Origin: Sarocladium kiliense
Taxonomy: Eukaryota > Ascomycota > Sordariomycetes > Hypocreales > Sarocladiaceae
Length of the DNA: 64,000 nt
Assembly (NCBI GenBank): GCA_030734395.1
Contig: JAUZTG010000012.1
Span: forward strand, 248,001 to 312,000
Reading direction: 5' to 3'
Shown: piece by piece, positions 11,106 to 22,726 of the stretch
Layout: every line of letters starts with the position of its first letter
Position numbering within the stretch: position 1 is the stretch's first letter
The notes under the pieces: model-generated
Databases searched by the model: none
What the model saw: the letters and a program-made list of their open reading frames with translations, nothing else
Told to the model about the DNA's origin: nothing
Translations under genes and position numbers: made by a program

Positions 11106-12225
11106 GCCTCAAAGGCGTGGTGTGAAGGCGGGGAGAAAGGCCGGCAGAGGAAGCCAGAGGGATTCGGCTCTTGAGATGGGGCAAAGAGAGGAGAGAGATG
11201 GGACAAGAACTTCATCAGGGTGATTGGCGCATATGTACCACCAAGGAGTCTGTATTTCTAGATCAAGGCATGACTTGAGCATCTTTAGTGCTGGCAGAGG
11301 TGCAGGTGCTTGACGAAGACCCAGAGCCTACAAAGAGATTTGATTTACCATTCAACTCGAAGTCTTCTGACAATGCTCAGAGATGGGGGGTTGAAAGAAA
11401 GAAAAAAGATGTCACCAGGGGGGTTCGGACAGTGAGCTTCCCCCTCAGAAATAGTGCCCTTTAATCAAATCATATATGCTTCTCAGACCACTGAATAAAC
11501 CAGCCGAAGTATTTCAGTCTCGTAGATTGAGATATATGCAGTACTAGCTATAATCGGTCCAGGCGGGGACCATGCAACTCGAGGTCCTCTGACATGCTCC
11601 TCGCGTTGGCTTGTAACAGACTGAACTTCTTGAAGTGCTTCACAGCCTGTGTCGAGCTTCAACATCGACCTCGCACAATAATATGATCGATCATTATGAT
11701 CTGGAATGCATGGAAATAAACATATCTCACATTATGTTTCTATACTTTACTTTGCTAATAAGACACCTTTTCTCTCATTTAGACTCCGAGCATTTGGTCC
11801 AGAATTAGCGGCATTCGTGATGCATCCCCTCGCCCAAAGCAATAGCGGGGCGGTGAAGGCTGAGATACGCGGCATCTTGATTGGACCAAGGCACCAGATC
11901 ACCGTCCCTTGCGCTTCGGGCTCGTGACGCTGCCTTGTAGTTCGCGCTTCTTCAATCGTTTCCAGCAACACCACCCTCGACCGCCTAACCAGCGAGCATC
12001 CTCCTCACCGTCACCCGACTACACATCTTGCGACTCCCTCCCTCTAGACCTACAACATCGCTACTACTTGCCCCGCTTGCCCAACACAAACGGCGCAAGC
12101 AAACATCCCTCGTGCTCCAAGCAACCCTCACCTAACGGCCTTGCTGACCTCGCTCCGCGACCTGCGACCCTACTCGATAGAACAACAATCCTTTGCATTA
12201 CACTTCGCGAGCACTTTTGCGCGAA
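11106..12225. other. Intergenic region upstream of the Ran-binding protein gene
   Basis: No gene supported. The last 250 bp are C-rich with a run of short CACC/CTCC motifs, as expected for a fungal 5' leader. An in-frame ATG at 12193 could extend the next protein by 11 residues. Confidence 0.35.
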
Positions 12226-13883
12226 ATGGCCGAAGACGAAAAGGGCACGAGCCCGAAACCCGACCCCGTTGACGTCGAAGCCAAAGAAGACGCAGAGACA
12301 CGAGCAGCACGGCGCGAGCTGAAGCAGTCTTCCATCTCGGACGCTCCGCCACCGAGTGAAGGCGAAACCGCAGACGGAAAGACTGCCTCCACTACTGCTG
12401 CGCGGCCAGCCACGCCCAGTGACGCCGAGAATGAAGACCTGAAGGAGCAGGTGTCGTCACCGAAGAAGAAGCGTGCTCACGATCAGCTGGACAGTGGTGC
12501 TAAGGAGCCCCAGGAGGCTGATGCCGCGAGCGAGGCTTCTACGGACTCGGCAAAGGACAGGACATCTAGGCTGGAGCCCGAGAAGAAGAGGCATAGGGAT
12601 GATGAGTCTTCAGAGGGGAAGACGGTATGACCTTCATACTGTTGTGTTTCATCCCTCGAATGTTTCTAACAAGTGCTATAGGCCACAGACACGTCCACTG
12701 GAGCACAATCATCAACCACGTCGGCTTCTGAGAAACCCACCGAGAGCTCAGCGAGTGCTTTTGCAGCGTCAGGCTTTGGCAAGCTTGCTACAGGTTCCTC
12801 CCCGTTCGCTGCATTGGGCGGAGCAGGCAAGCCGAGCGGATTTGGAGCGTCGTCAGCACCGAAGCTCTCATCCTTTGCAAAAGTGCCATCTGATACACCC
12901 GAGCCCTCACCGACATCAACTGGAAACGCTACCTCTTCAACTACTGCCGCCCCATCAGCTGCTGCACCAAAATTGACCTTTGGAGGCACCGCTGGGGCTT
13001 CTCCTTTCGCAGGACTTTCAGGGACGAAGTCAAATGGCTTCGGGGGTGGTTTTGGAGGTGGTTTTGGGAGCGCTAGCAGTGCGTTCGGCTCCACTCTTGG
13101 TGGTCCTAAGCTGACCGGATTTGCGGCACCGGGCTCGAGCTCCATTCCTGTCGGTAAAGCAGCCAAGCCATTTGGAGCACCAGACAGTGATGCTGAGGAA
13201 GAGGAGGATGAGGATGGTGACGAAGGGGACAATGCGGCGACTGAGGACGCGGAGAGGGCTCTTTCCCCAGAGACAGATGAGAAGAAGCGCGTCAAGCTTC
13301 AAAAAGGTATGTTCTTGTCATATGGTGTGTTTTTGCAACTGAGAACTGACACTCTTGTAGTCGAGATCGACGCTGGCGAGAAGAATGAGGCGACAGTCCT
13401 CTCCGTCCGAGCCAAGATGTTCTGCCACGACAAGGAAGCCGGCTGGAAAGAACGTGGGGCTGGTATGCTCAAAATCAATGCACCTACCAGCTGCGTCGAG
13501 TTTGACGATGATGGGAACCCTATCGCTGGCAGCTTCGATGCATCAGGGCTGGATGATGGTGACGAAGAAGGGGCGGATGGTGGTAACAAGGTCGTCCGCC
13601 TGTTGATGCGTCAGGACCAAACGCACCGAGTCATTCTGAACACGGTGCTTGTGCCGGCGATGAAATTCCAGGAGAAGGCGTCCCTGAAGTCGGTGGCGGT
13701 CATTTTCACTGCTTTCGAGGGTGAGGATGCCAAGCCGGTCAGCGTGACGATGAGGGTAAGTCACTTTGTCCCAACACACTTGATGAATTATCTTTCTAAC
13801 CCAACGATAAGATGTCGGCTGCGAATGCGAAGCTCTTCATGAATGAGATTGAGAGCATACAAAGGGAGCTGAGCAACCGCTGA
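12226..13883 (+). CDS. Ran-binding-domain nuclear transport protein, Yrb2/Nup50-like
   Basis: Four exons: 12226-12624, 12682-13306, 13361-13755 and 13812-13883, encoding 496 residues. The N-terminal half is charged and contains basic KKKR and KKRHRDD clusters likely to act as nuclear localisation signals. The middle (about 160-310) is Gly/Ser/Phe-rich with FG-type dipeptides (SGFGKL, GGFGGGFGSASSAFG), as in nucleoporins and Yrb2. The C-terminal 150 residues form a RanBP1-type domain: WKERGAGMLKINAP, VVRLLMRQDQTHRVILNTVL, then an acidic strand and SVTMRMSAANAKLFMNEI. Known relatives bind Ran-GTP and help Crm1-dependent export (Yrb2) or importin recycling (Nup50). The intron at 13756-13811 ends in AAG rather than CAG/TAG but keeps the frame. 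I choose ATG 12226; ATG 12193 is an in-frame alternative. Confidence 0.85.
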
Positions 13884-14529
13884 GGGAGATCCAGGATTAC
13901 ATCCACGCAAGGCGAAAAGAGAATATCTAGAATCCCTGCAGCCGCCAGCTTGCGGACTTGAGTTCGCGACTGGCTGATAAAAAAAGAGGGCCAGTGCCGG
14001 TTTGGCCATATTGGAGCGCTTATGGGATTGGTTAGACGGTGTAAGGCTGGTCAAACATCAGAACCTCATGAGGGTTTCATACACAAAATCATTTCAGCGT
14101 CTTCAATGCGAAGCATGCTGCGAGGGCAGTGGAACGGGCCTTGCCTGTTCTGCGAGTTGGACGTTGGGATCCAACAGGACACCGCTCGGGAGTGGTGGTC
14201 GCCAACGCCCCTAGGCCACCCTTTTGATATTGAGGTGGTTGTTGGTATCTGCAGACTTTGTCGGCAAACAGCCATAGAACATGAATATGTATCCTCAAAT
14301 GAATAAATGCGTTTCGTTCTGCAGTTTACGAAGGTGCTGTGCTGTAGTCTATCTGATGCTCATACGTGTCGCCACGTGATTTGGCGCCATTTCCGTGGTC
14401 CCTTTCGAATACCCGACGTCACGACTTCACGGTCACCTAAGACAGCAGGCACACCAAGCTGCAACGGTGCAGGCACCAAGCCAAAATGCACCCTTCACAC
14501 CTGCTTGCTGGATTTTCTGTACGAATAAC
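13884..14529. other. Intergenic region with a small Cys-pair open frame
   Basis: This is the gap between the Ran-binding protein and HRQ1. It contains an ATG-started plus-strand frame (14022-14306, 94 residues) with two CxxC pairs, CLFC and CRLC, about 36 residues apart. That could be a zinc-binding remnant or chance. A frame opened by GTG at 14395 runs into HRQ1 but has no ATG before 14530. Confidence 0.3.
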
Positions 14530-17500
14530 ATGACGGCTTCAGAAGTCAGCAGTGCTGAAAAGGCCCGGAAGGGCACGTCGGGTGGCAAACGAAAACGTGC
14601 ACTCACAGAGGACGTGCCAAACGCTGGGGAAGCATCGACCAAGGATGTAGAGGAAACAACGCCAGCTCTAGATGGACCGGCAACGAAGGCCAAGAGAGGC
14701 GGGCGCAAGACAAAGGCCAGCCTGAAGACGGAAATGAGCCAGGTTGTCGAGTGTGTAATGAAATGGCCGGACCTCTTCAAAAGTCTCGAGAAGACGCACA
14801 GGGCACTGAACCTCGTCTTCACCTTCTGCTGCACCCGGAAGTACCTTGCGACAACATTCGATACCATCAAAGCCACGGTTGAAACGCACATCAAGCGGAC
14901 ACTGTCTATTGAGGAGGTTGCTTCAATCGTTGCGTTACGTCCTGAGGGCATCAACTTCGCATATGTTGACGAGGTGATGCTCCAGCTTGATGTCCGAGGT
15001 GCTGAAAGAGACGATACATTCAAGAGCGGGAAGTCAGCAAGATCTCAAGCGCCGGCGCACGATGCATCTGTCGGCGGCTGGTCAGGCAAGGAAGGCATCG
15101 ATGAGCACCATCAGCGAGAAGTTGGTGGACCAGAGACTCGAGAGGTTCTGTACTTCGAGTTCATCGACGGAGACCTCAAGAGGCAAGTGCAAGACAAGAA
15201 CACTGGAGAGATCACGAAGCCGAACCGGAAGCTGAGGGAAGAAGATCTGAAAATGCCGGTGTTCAGTCAGAAGCAGATGACACAACTCATTGAGCGTCGG
15301 AACACCAAATTCGCCAACGCTATCAACATGTTTTTGAACGAGTGCGTTGAGAACAAAGTCGACCCTGAGATGACGCTCAAGGCGAAGACCGAAGCGTTCA
15401 TCCCAGTGCCTACTCCAGTGGTAGAGGAGGATGACAAGGCGCCCAGTACCCTCCCCGAGACGATTCCTAAAGTGCGCGCCCCCATTCCTGACATTGTCCA
15501 AGAACTCAAGGACAGTCCGTGGTATACAGGTCAGGTCGTTCCGGACGGACACCGAGTATTTGAGCAGCAAGAGCCGGTGTACGGTAATCTGAACTTTTTG
15601 CTCAGCCAGAATCTGGTGAATGCGTTATACAATACAAAGGGGATCACTAAATTCTTTGCACATCAAGCTGAGGCCCTCAATGGCCTTTACGAGGGACAAA
15701 ATGTCGTGGTGGCGACTTCCACGAGCTCTGGCAAAAGTCTGATCTATCAGCTCCCCATCATTTATGCTTTGGAGAGAGACTACAACTCGCGGGCGATGTA
15801 CATCTTCCCAACCAAGGCACTGGCTCAGGACCAGAAGAGGAGTCTGAAAGAAATGATGGCTTATATGCCTGGAATGGAGGAGACCCTGGTTGAAACGTTT
15901 GATGGCGACACGCCCATGTCGGACCGGAACATGATCCGAGACGAAGCGAGAATTATCTTCACGAATCCCGATATGCTTCACGTCACGATCCTGCCGCAGG
16001 AAGAGAGATGGAGGACATTCTTGAAGAATCTCAAATACATCGTTGGTAAGTGTCAATATCATTCTCGGGCGGACCTCGCTAACACGCGCAGTTGACGAGC
16101 TTCATTACTACAATGGTCAGATGGGATCGCACGTAGCCTTCATCATGCGACGGCTGCGTAGGATCTGCGCTGCCGTAGGCAATCGACGAATCAGGTTCAT
16201 CTCCTGCTCTGCTACTGTAGCAAATCCGGAGCAGCATTTCAGAACCATTTTTGGCGTGGACAATGTCCGCTTGATCGACTTTGATGGCTCACCGTCTGGG
16301 CGTAAGGAGTTCCTTTGCTGGAACACCCCGTACCGGGACCCAGGCGATCCTGCGAGTGGACGCGGCAATGCCAAATTTGAATGTGCTCGACTATTTTGCG
16401 CCTTGATGTTGAGAGGTGTACGGATTATTGCGTTCACGAGGGTGCGGCACCAATGTGAGAAGTTGGTGAATGCCATAAAGCAGGAGTTGGAAGCACTTGG
16501 CCGGCCTGAGTGTGTCAACTTGGTCATGGCGTATCGTGGAGGCTACACGCCACAGGATCGGCGGCGTATAGAAAACGAAATGTTCGAGGGGAAGTTACTA
16601 GGCATTGTGGCAACAACAGCTCTTGAGCTGGGCATCGACATTGGCAGCTTGGACTGCGTAATGAGTTGGGGGTTTCCGTACACTATCGCCAACCTTCGAC
16701 AGCAAAGCGGACGTGCCGGCCGGCGCAACAAGGACTCACTATCGGTTCTGGTGGGAGATTCATTCCCTACCGATCAGCACTACATGCAGAACCCCGACGA
16801 ACTGTTCACAAAACCCAACTGTGCGTTACAGGTGGACCTCGAGAACATGCTCGTCAGGGAAGGCCATATACAGTGTGCGGCATACGAGATGCCCATCCGA
16901 CCGGAGCAAGACGCGCAATACTTTGGCAAAGACTTGCCGAAAATCTGCGAAGACCGGCTGGTCAAAGACGAGCTTGGTTACTTCCATTGTCATGACCGAT
17001 TCAGGCCTATGCCGGCGCGGTACGTGGCAATCCGTGACACCGAGGATGAGCATTTCGCCATTATCGACGTGACGCTCGGACGAAACGTGGTTCTCGAGGA
17101 GCTGGAGGCATCACGAGTGTTTTTTACGATCTACGACGGTGCTATCTTCCTTCACCAGGGCAATACTTACTTGGTCCGCGATTTCCAGCCAGACCAGCAC
17201 ATTGCCAAGGTAGAGAGGGTGAAGGTGGATTGGACAACACAACAGCGCGACTTCACAGACATTGATCCGACAGAGACAGAAGCGATCAAACGAATCGACG
17301 GATCCTTGTCCAGGGCATATCATGGAGCAATTAAGATACAACAAAACGTATTCGGTTTCTTCAAGGTTGATAAGAAGAACCGGGTCCTCGACGCGGTACA
17401 TGTGGACAACCCTCCGGTGATTCGGTACAGCAAAGGCATGTGGCTGGATGTGCCGAAGTCTGGGCTGGAGATATTGCAGGAGCGACGAATTAACGTGGCG

Positions 17501-18049
17501 GCATCGATCCACGCCGCTGAGCATGCCATGATGAGTCTCCTTCCGACGTTTGTAATCAGCATGCCCGGGGACGTTCGGACGGAATGCAAGGTGGCGTTGA
17601 AGGAGTTTGCCAAGTCTGAGTCCCAGCGCAAACGTCCAGCGCGACTTACGTTCTACGACGCGAAGGGCGGTGCAGCAGGTTCTGGCATCAGCACCAAAGC
17701 CTTCGAGCACGTGGATGCGATACTGCGAGACGCATTACGTCGAGTAGAAGGGTGCTACTGTGTTCGCGGATGCGTGGAATGTGTTGCAAGCGAGCAGTGT
17801 AAGCATATGAATGAGGTTATGAGCAAAGCTGGAGCTGGAGTGGTGCTCAGGAGTTTGTTGAACTTTGACATTGACGTGGAAGGCCTACCGATGGGGCCGG
17901 AGGATTACAGTCCTATGGGGATTGAGACGGTGGTTCTGGCGGAGGAGGTACCTATGAGGAAGGGGGTAGGGGTAGGGGAGGTAAAGGAGGAGCAGACGGA
18001 AGATGTGAGTATGGGAGGGTTTGAGAGGTGGGATGGATTGAGCAGGTAG
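14530..18049 (+). CDS. HRQ1: HRQ1 3'-5' DNA helicase (RecQ4-like)
   Basis: Two exons: 14530-16045 and 16092-18049, encoding 1157 residues. Hrq1 is the fungal RecQ4-type SF2 helicase acting in crosslink repair and telomere maintenance. A basic, nuclear-type N-terminus is followed by a helical domain (residues about 75-160, VVECVMKWPDLFKSLEKTHR). The helicase core has a Q-like region, FFAHQAEALNGLYEGQ, and Walker A, ATSTSSGKSLIYQLP, near 394. The Walker B box DELHYYNGQMGSH spans the exon junction near 506. Later motifs are ISCSATVANP, VMAYRGGYTPQDRRRIE, TTALELGIDIGSLD and the arginine-finger motif VI QQSGRAGRR. The C-terminal cysteine set CYCVRGCVECVASEQCKH near residue 1060 matches the MZB/DUF1998 domain of the family. 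The intron is 46 nt with GTAAGT..CAG. The start is the first ATG, MTASEVSSAEKARKG. Confidence 0.95.
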
Positions 18050-19111
18050 TGAATAGCTGAGGTCGATAAGGATGACTGTGTCCACACTGTCAGTTGCTTC
18101 GGGAAGAGAGGCGATGACCTGAAGTGGGAACCTGGAGAAGGAACCTGGAGACATGAAAACAGGTTCCTTCCGTGTACAGCACAGCACCATGAAGACTCAA
18201 ATGAATAAACGAATCATGTACAGATTGACAGACAGTTGAATGGTGATAGACTGTGAGACACAACCAAGCTCGTGTCTATGATGCCAAGGCACCCCCATCG
18301 TCGGGCCGCATCGAGGAACCCGCAGCTTGGCACGTCATCGCTGTGGAGCTCCCCTGTAACAGCCCCTGTCCTGTCCATCGGCCCCCTCCACCAGGGATCT
18401 CGCACCTCTATATTAGCCTTAACTAGTAACCTTCAGCTAAACAGGGCACAGGTCGAACCCAACAAACCTGTGCAATGACGGAAGGGCAACACACAGACAC
18501 TAGTGCTAGTCTCGCGCGCGTGTGTGCCCTGCTTTGCGACCGGGGACTATCTAGTGTCTGTGTTGGCTAGCTGGGCTGGGGGGTTTCGTGATTGGGAGAT
18601 TGCTGGTGGTGGCTGGTCATGGCTGGCCCCAATGAAGGGAGGGAGGAGGATGAGTGGGAGAGTGTTTCACAGGGGTCGGAAGGCGGTGAGGGCAGGTGAT
18701 GAGATCAGGGCTCTGATACTTAATCACCGTTTCTTGGCACTTGTTTTTCCCTTTGCCCAGACTTGACGATGGCTTCATGTTCAACCTTTCTGTGATTGAC
18801 TGATTACCTACTAACTGTCGCGTGTTGTTTGCGAGTACACGTCCGATTCGAATCCAATCCGACACAAGGAAAGAGCCGCTGCTGTCCGGCAATAGCTTCT
18901 TCTTCACTGGCTCTGAAACACTCTGACATCATCCTCCTTTTCCTTCTCCTCTTCCTCTTCCTCCTTCTTCGCCTGCTCCTCCTCTCCCTCGTTCAGCACG
19001 CGGTCCTCAAGTGCCCAGCTTTGAGGAACAATCGCTTCCTTGCTGTCTCCCCCTCTCTCTTCTCACACAAGCCGAGTTGAACCTCATCAACTCTGTCCCC
19101 CCTCGCACACC
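18050..19111. other. Intergenic region with 3' hairpin and CT-rich promoter
   Basis: No gene supported. The left part carries a perfect inverted repeat just after HRQ1 (18137-18170). The right part (about 18930-19010) is dominated by CT runs (tccttctcctcttcctcttc-like), a common core-promoter or leader feature of fungal genes, here belonging to the antiporter. Confidence 0.5.
18137..18170 (+). other. 11-bp perfect inverted repeat (hairpin) in the HRQ1 3' region
   Basis: GAAGGAACCTG (18137-18147) pairs perfectly with CAGGTTCCTTC (18160-18170) around a 12-nt loop, starting 88 bases after the HRQ1 stop. Another copy of the GGAACCTGG core lies just before the left arm (about 18127-18135). It could be a 3' UTR stem-loop; its function is unknown. 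Confidence 0.6.
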
Positions 19112-20710
19112 ATGGCCTCCTCTCGCTCCCGCCACGCTTCACGCCAACCCTCCCACGAAGACTTCCCCATGACCGATCGCTCGCCTCGCCACAGTCACTC
19201 CAACCACAATGGCCATAATCTTCCTCCACCAGCAACCTTCACCCAGTACAAGCGACGTCGCGGCACCGATGCCAAGGAGAGTCGAGCATCCGGCAGAAAC
19301 TTGATTCAGCCTGCAGGGGAGAGTGGCAGGCGAGGCTTCCACCCTTGGAAGTTCCTGAGGATCTCTTTCAGGTCGGCGAGTAGAGCGAGTTTGGTGTGCA
19401 ATGTTTTGTGGCCTGTGGTGCCGGCTGCGCTGGCTGTCAGGTGTAAGTTCCTATTCCATTGGGTGATGTTGGGTCGAATACAGATTATTGATTGATCGTT
19501 TCTACGGCAGATGCGCTTCCAGAGAAGCACGTTCTCGTCTTCACCCTCGCATACATCGCCATGGTCCCCTGCGCCAACCTCGTCGGCTTCGCTGGTCAGG
19601 AGCTCGCTCGCAAGTTTCCTCATGTGGCTGGTGTTTTAGCAGAAATCACGTAAGTCTTGGCCATCTCCACGATGCTATCGGCTCACAACTGACCATGTCA
19701 GGTTCGGCTCCATTGTCGAGATTGTCCTATTCATGGTGCTTCTGTCGAAGGACATGTTCGAGGTCATCAAGGCAGCAATCCTAGGCTCTATCTTGGCGAC
19801 CATGCTGCTTTGTCTTGGTCTATGCTTCTTTGCAGGAGGCTTATGGCATGACCAGCAGACCTTCAACGAGGCCATCAGCGAAGCTGGGAGTGGTCTTCTT
19901 CTCACAGCGTACGTTCTCCTCTGACACGGTCCTGAAGCCTGCTGACTATTCCCCAGTGGCGTCGTCCTCGCCGTTCCAACCGCGTTTGAACGTGGGTTGT
20001 CGTCATCCTCCCTCTCCCCGGGAGCGGAGCAGCTCGAAATCAAAACCCTGAACATCTCGCGCGTCATCTCCATTATGCTCATCATCTCCTACGCTGTCTA
20101 TGTCTTCTTCCAGGCCAGAACCCATCACGGCATCTACACGCAGAGCTACGAAGAGGATGAGACTCGTGATCGAGACGGTCACAAGGATCGGGCCAAGGAC
20201 AAGCTGACACTCATTGAATCTATCATCGGGCTTGCTATCGGCATTGCACTCGTCACGCTCATCGCAATCACTCTCGTCCTACAGATTGAGTTCATCATCG
20301 AGGCATCGGCTGTCTCTGACGCTTTCATGGGCTTGATTCTAGTGCCCCTCGTCGAGAAGTTCGCGGAGCATCTCACGGCAATAGATGAGGCGTGGGACAA
20401 CCAAATGAACTTTGCTCTATCTCATGTCCTCGGTGCAACTCTGCAGACTGCCCTTTTCAATGGTCCCCTCGCGGTCATCGTATCCTGGGGCATCGGCTCA
20501 ACTCTCGATCTCAACTTCGACCTCTTCAACCTCGTCATGCTCCTTCTCGCCATTCTGACTGTTGGTCGGTTCCTCCAGGATCAAAAGAGCAACTATCTCG
20601 AAGGCATTCTCCTAGTGGTGCTGTACATTGCAATTGCTGTCGCGGCGTTTCATTACCCTGATCCTCCTCATGGAGAGGGTGAAACAGAAAGTGCAGAAGG
20701 TGGTCATTGA
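19112..20710 (+). CDS. CAX-family cation/proton antiporter with divergent signature motifs
   Basis: Four exons: 19112-19442, 19511-19649, 19702-19908 and 19957-20710, encoding 476 residues. The soluble N-terminus of about 100 residues is followed by a hydrophobic core with some ten or eleven membrane segments and a central acidic/charged loop (EEDETRDRDGHKDRAKD). The fold and order match Ca2+/H+ exchangers of the CAX family (yeast Vcx1), which normally load the vacuole. The signature motifs are unusual. In repeat 1 the usual GNxVE is GSIVE (G159, S160, E163), and in repeat 2 the usual GNAAEH is EKFAEH (E359, K360, E363, H364). Both conserved Asn residues are therefore replaced, while the Glu residues and the His remain. 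I believe this is a distinct fungal CAX-like subfamily rather than the canonical Vcx1. Substrate and location are inference. Confidence 0.88.
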
Positions 20711-21104
20711 GAAGAAATTTAACTTGCTTGTGCTGGCGTCTCGGAAGGTTGGATTTGGCGCATGCGGTGTGCATCGTGTTTCGGAAAGCGAAAGTGGAAT
20801 TGTGTGTTATGAGAGTACAGCGACTTATGTAGACCATTGTGTAGCACGAATGAACTCTGTAAGACAACATGTCAGTGATGCTTCCGATACAATGCATCTC
20901 ATGTGGTGAAAAAATGCCCTTTTGATGGATTGGACTTGTACTCACTATGTGTGTCGACTGGACATGTGGGAATCATGGTCCAAGTCAAAATCACAACTGC
21001 CTTGCTAACCACGGTGTTATGCTTGCTCTTGGCCATTGCCCCATCCTTGATTCATGGGATCTTGACATTATGGTGGCAGCATCACCGCCCATCTCTCCTC
21101 GCGA
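20711..21104. other. Convergent intergenic region
   Basis: This is the 3' region shared by the antiporter (+) and the coiled-coil gene (-). Nothing recognisable. Confidence 0.4.
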
Positions 21105-22726
21105 TTACCAAAAGTCTGTTCCAAGCTTCATCAGTCGTATCTTGCGTGGACCTTCAGGCTCGTTCTCCTTGTTCTTATCAAGAAGACGCCTCTTACGAGC
21201 CACTGAATCGGCTTTCTCATAGAACTTGAGTTTGGTGGTAAGCTTCCTCGTCTCTTCCTTTGCTTCGGCTGTCTTAGCCTCCAGCACCGCGGCCTTGAGC
21301 TTCAGCTTTGCGATTTTGGATGTGAGGTTCGCGTTCTCCGAGGTTACTTCCTCCATACCCAGGAGCTCTGGTCCATACTCTATCTCCTGGCCCATCTTGG
21401 ATCGACGTCGGATCTTGCGAGCTGTCAGTTGGAGATCGGGGATGTTCCAGTGCTTTAGGATGCGGAGGGCGCCGTTTTGAATCCAGATCTCGATGCGATT
21501 TCGTCTCGGGATGTCGACAATATCTTTGATGACAATATCTCGGCAGTACTCCAGGAGTTCCTTCTCGGGAAGCTCATAGAGTGGACCTTGAAGCGTGACA
21601 TGGGCTGGAACGACGGGGGCAGCCGAGCGCCGCCATTCGCTGTGTTCCTGGCGGCGGTGGAAGATGCTGATGACATCTTCCCAGAGCAAACCTCCAAATG
21701 GGAAGCGTGATCGGCCCAGACTGCCGGCGAATGGCGTGAAAGGGTCGGGAGGTAGGTGAAACAAGTTTGGCTGGATGATGCATGTGGGAGTCACGTACGA
21801 TCCATCGCAGACTTCGTGTCTGACAAAGTCGGGAAGGCTCATGGATGGGGAAGAGGATTTGTTCAGGTCAGGCATAGGCGCTGAAGAGAAGATGGTCTTC
21901 TGAGGTGCTTGGCCCTTCATGGAGCTGTCCGAGTTATTGGCGGCTATGTTCTCGGAAGTGTCGGTCGTGGTCGGCTTCTCTGCACCGTGGTCATTGATCT
22001 TAGGTGTTTCTGCAGAGCCTTTGCGAGCCTCATTGGCCTTACCCTTCATCGCCAGGATCTTGTTGAGTGTTTGCCTCTTACGCTCGAGATTCTCACGGAC
22101 GTAGTCGTCTAGAGAGGTGACGCTCGGATCGAATGTAGGACCAGAAAACAGGGGCACCACCCATTTTTTGGTCTCGTTGCGAACACTAGCCTCAAGATTT
22201 CTCATCTTAGCCTCCCACGCAAGTGTGTCGATTACCTCCTCGAGCGGAGTAGAGTGAGGCTTGCTCCGGCCGTCATTGTTGGGGTTGAGGGCGTTCGCAT
22301 CATCACTGGGCTTTGTGGTGCAGCAGAACTGAGGGATGGGACAGGGCATGACGGGACAAACAAGGGTGGTAGCGGAGTTGGGAGCTCCAGTGAGTTGGGA
22401 GCTCCAGTGATGAACGCATCGCAGCCTCGGATTTCCTCCCATGGAAGAGTGGTGCTCTTTGCTCTCACGGGTAGAGCCTGCGGATGCTCGAAGCTGGGCT
22501 GAGGGTTAGCCTGAGGAGCAGCCGGAGGAGGCGCGGCCTCGACAGAAGGCACAGGAAGATCAGCTATCTTGACCCTCATGGTTGAGTGCGGTGACGTCGA
22601 TGCTTTGACGTGTGTGTTTTGGTGGTCCTCTTGTGATGAGACGGAAGGACAGGCAGATGAAGTATACGAGGATGAAGTTGTGACAGAAGGCTCAAATGGG
22701 GGAAGATGAGGCTTAAATCGTTTCAT
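21105..22726 (-). CDS. Uncharacterised protein with C-terminal coiled coil
   Basis: I do not recognise a family. The preferred model has two exons, 22362-22726 and 21105-22305, joined across a 56-nt intron (donor GTTTGT, acceptor CAG), giving 521 residues. The Pro/Ser-rich N-terminus (MKRFKPHLPPFEPS) is probably disordered. A helical, charged region follows (WEAKMRNLEASVRNE, LERKRQTLNKILAMKGK). Then comes a conserved-looking globular stretch (FVRHEVCDGSYVTPTCIIQP, RSRFPFGGLLWEDVISIFHR, LLEYCRDIVIKDIVDIPRR, IEIWIQNGALRILKHWNIP). The C-terminus is a long coiled coil of about 60 residues (LTSKIAKLKLKAAVLEAKTA) ending in a basic tail. The frame change between the two halves coincides with a perfect 17-bp tandem duplication (22375-22408). 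Removing one copy would also fuse the halves without any intron. No branch-site consensus is obvious in the proposed intron, so the junction is uncertain. Confidence 0.6.
22375..22408. repeat. Perfect 17-bp tandem duplication inside a coding region
   Basis: The 17-mer GAGTTGGGAGCTCCAGT occurs twice without a gap (22375-22391 and 22392-22408) within the coiled-coil gene, adjacent to the point where its reading frame must change. 17 is not a multiple of three. Confidence 0.95.

Noticed and set aside
14395..14529. N-terminal extension of HRQ1
   Set aside because: The frame is open but begins with GTG and has no ATG before 14530.
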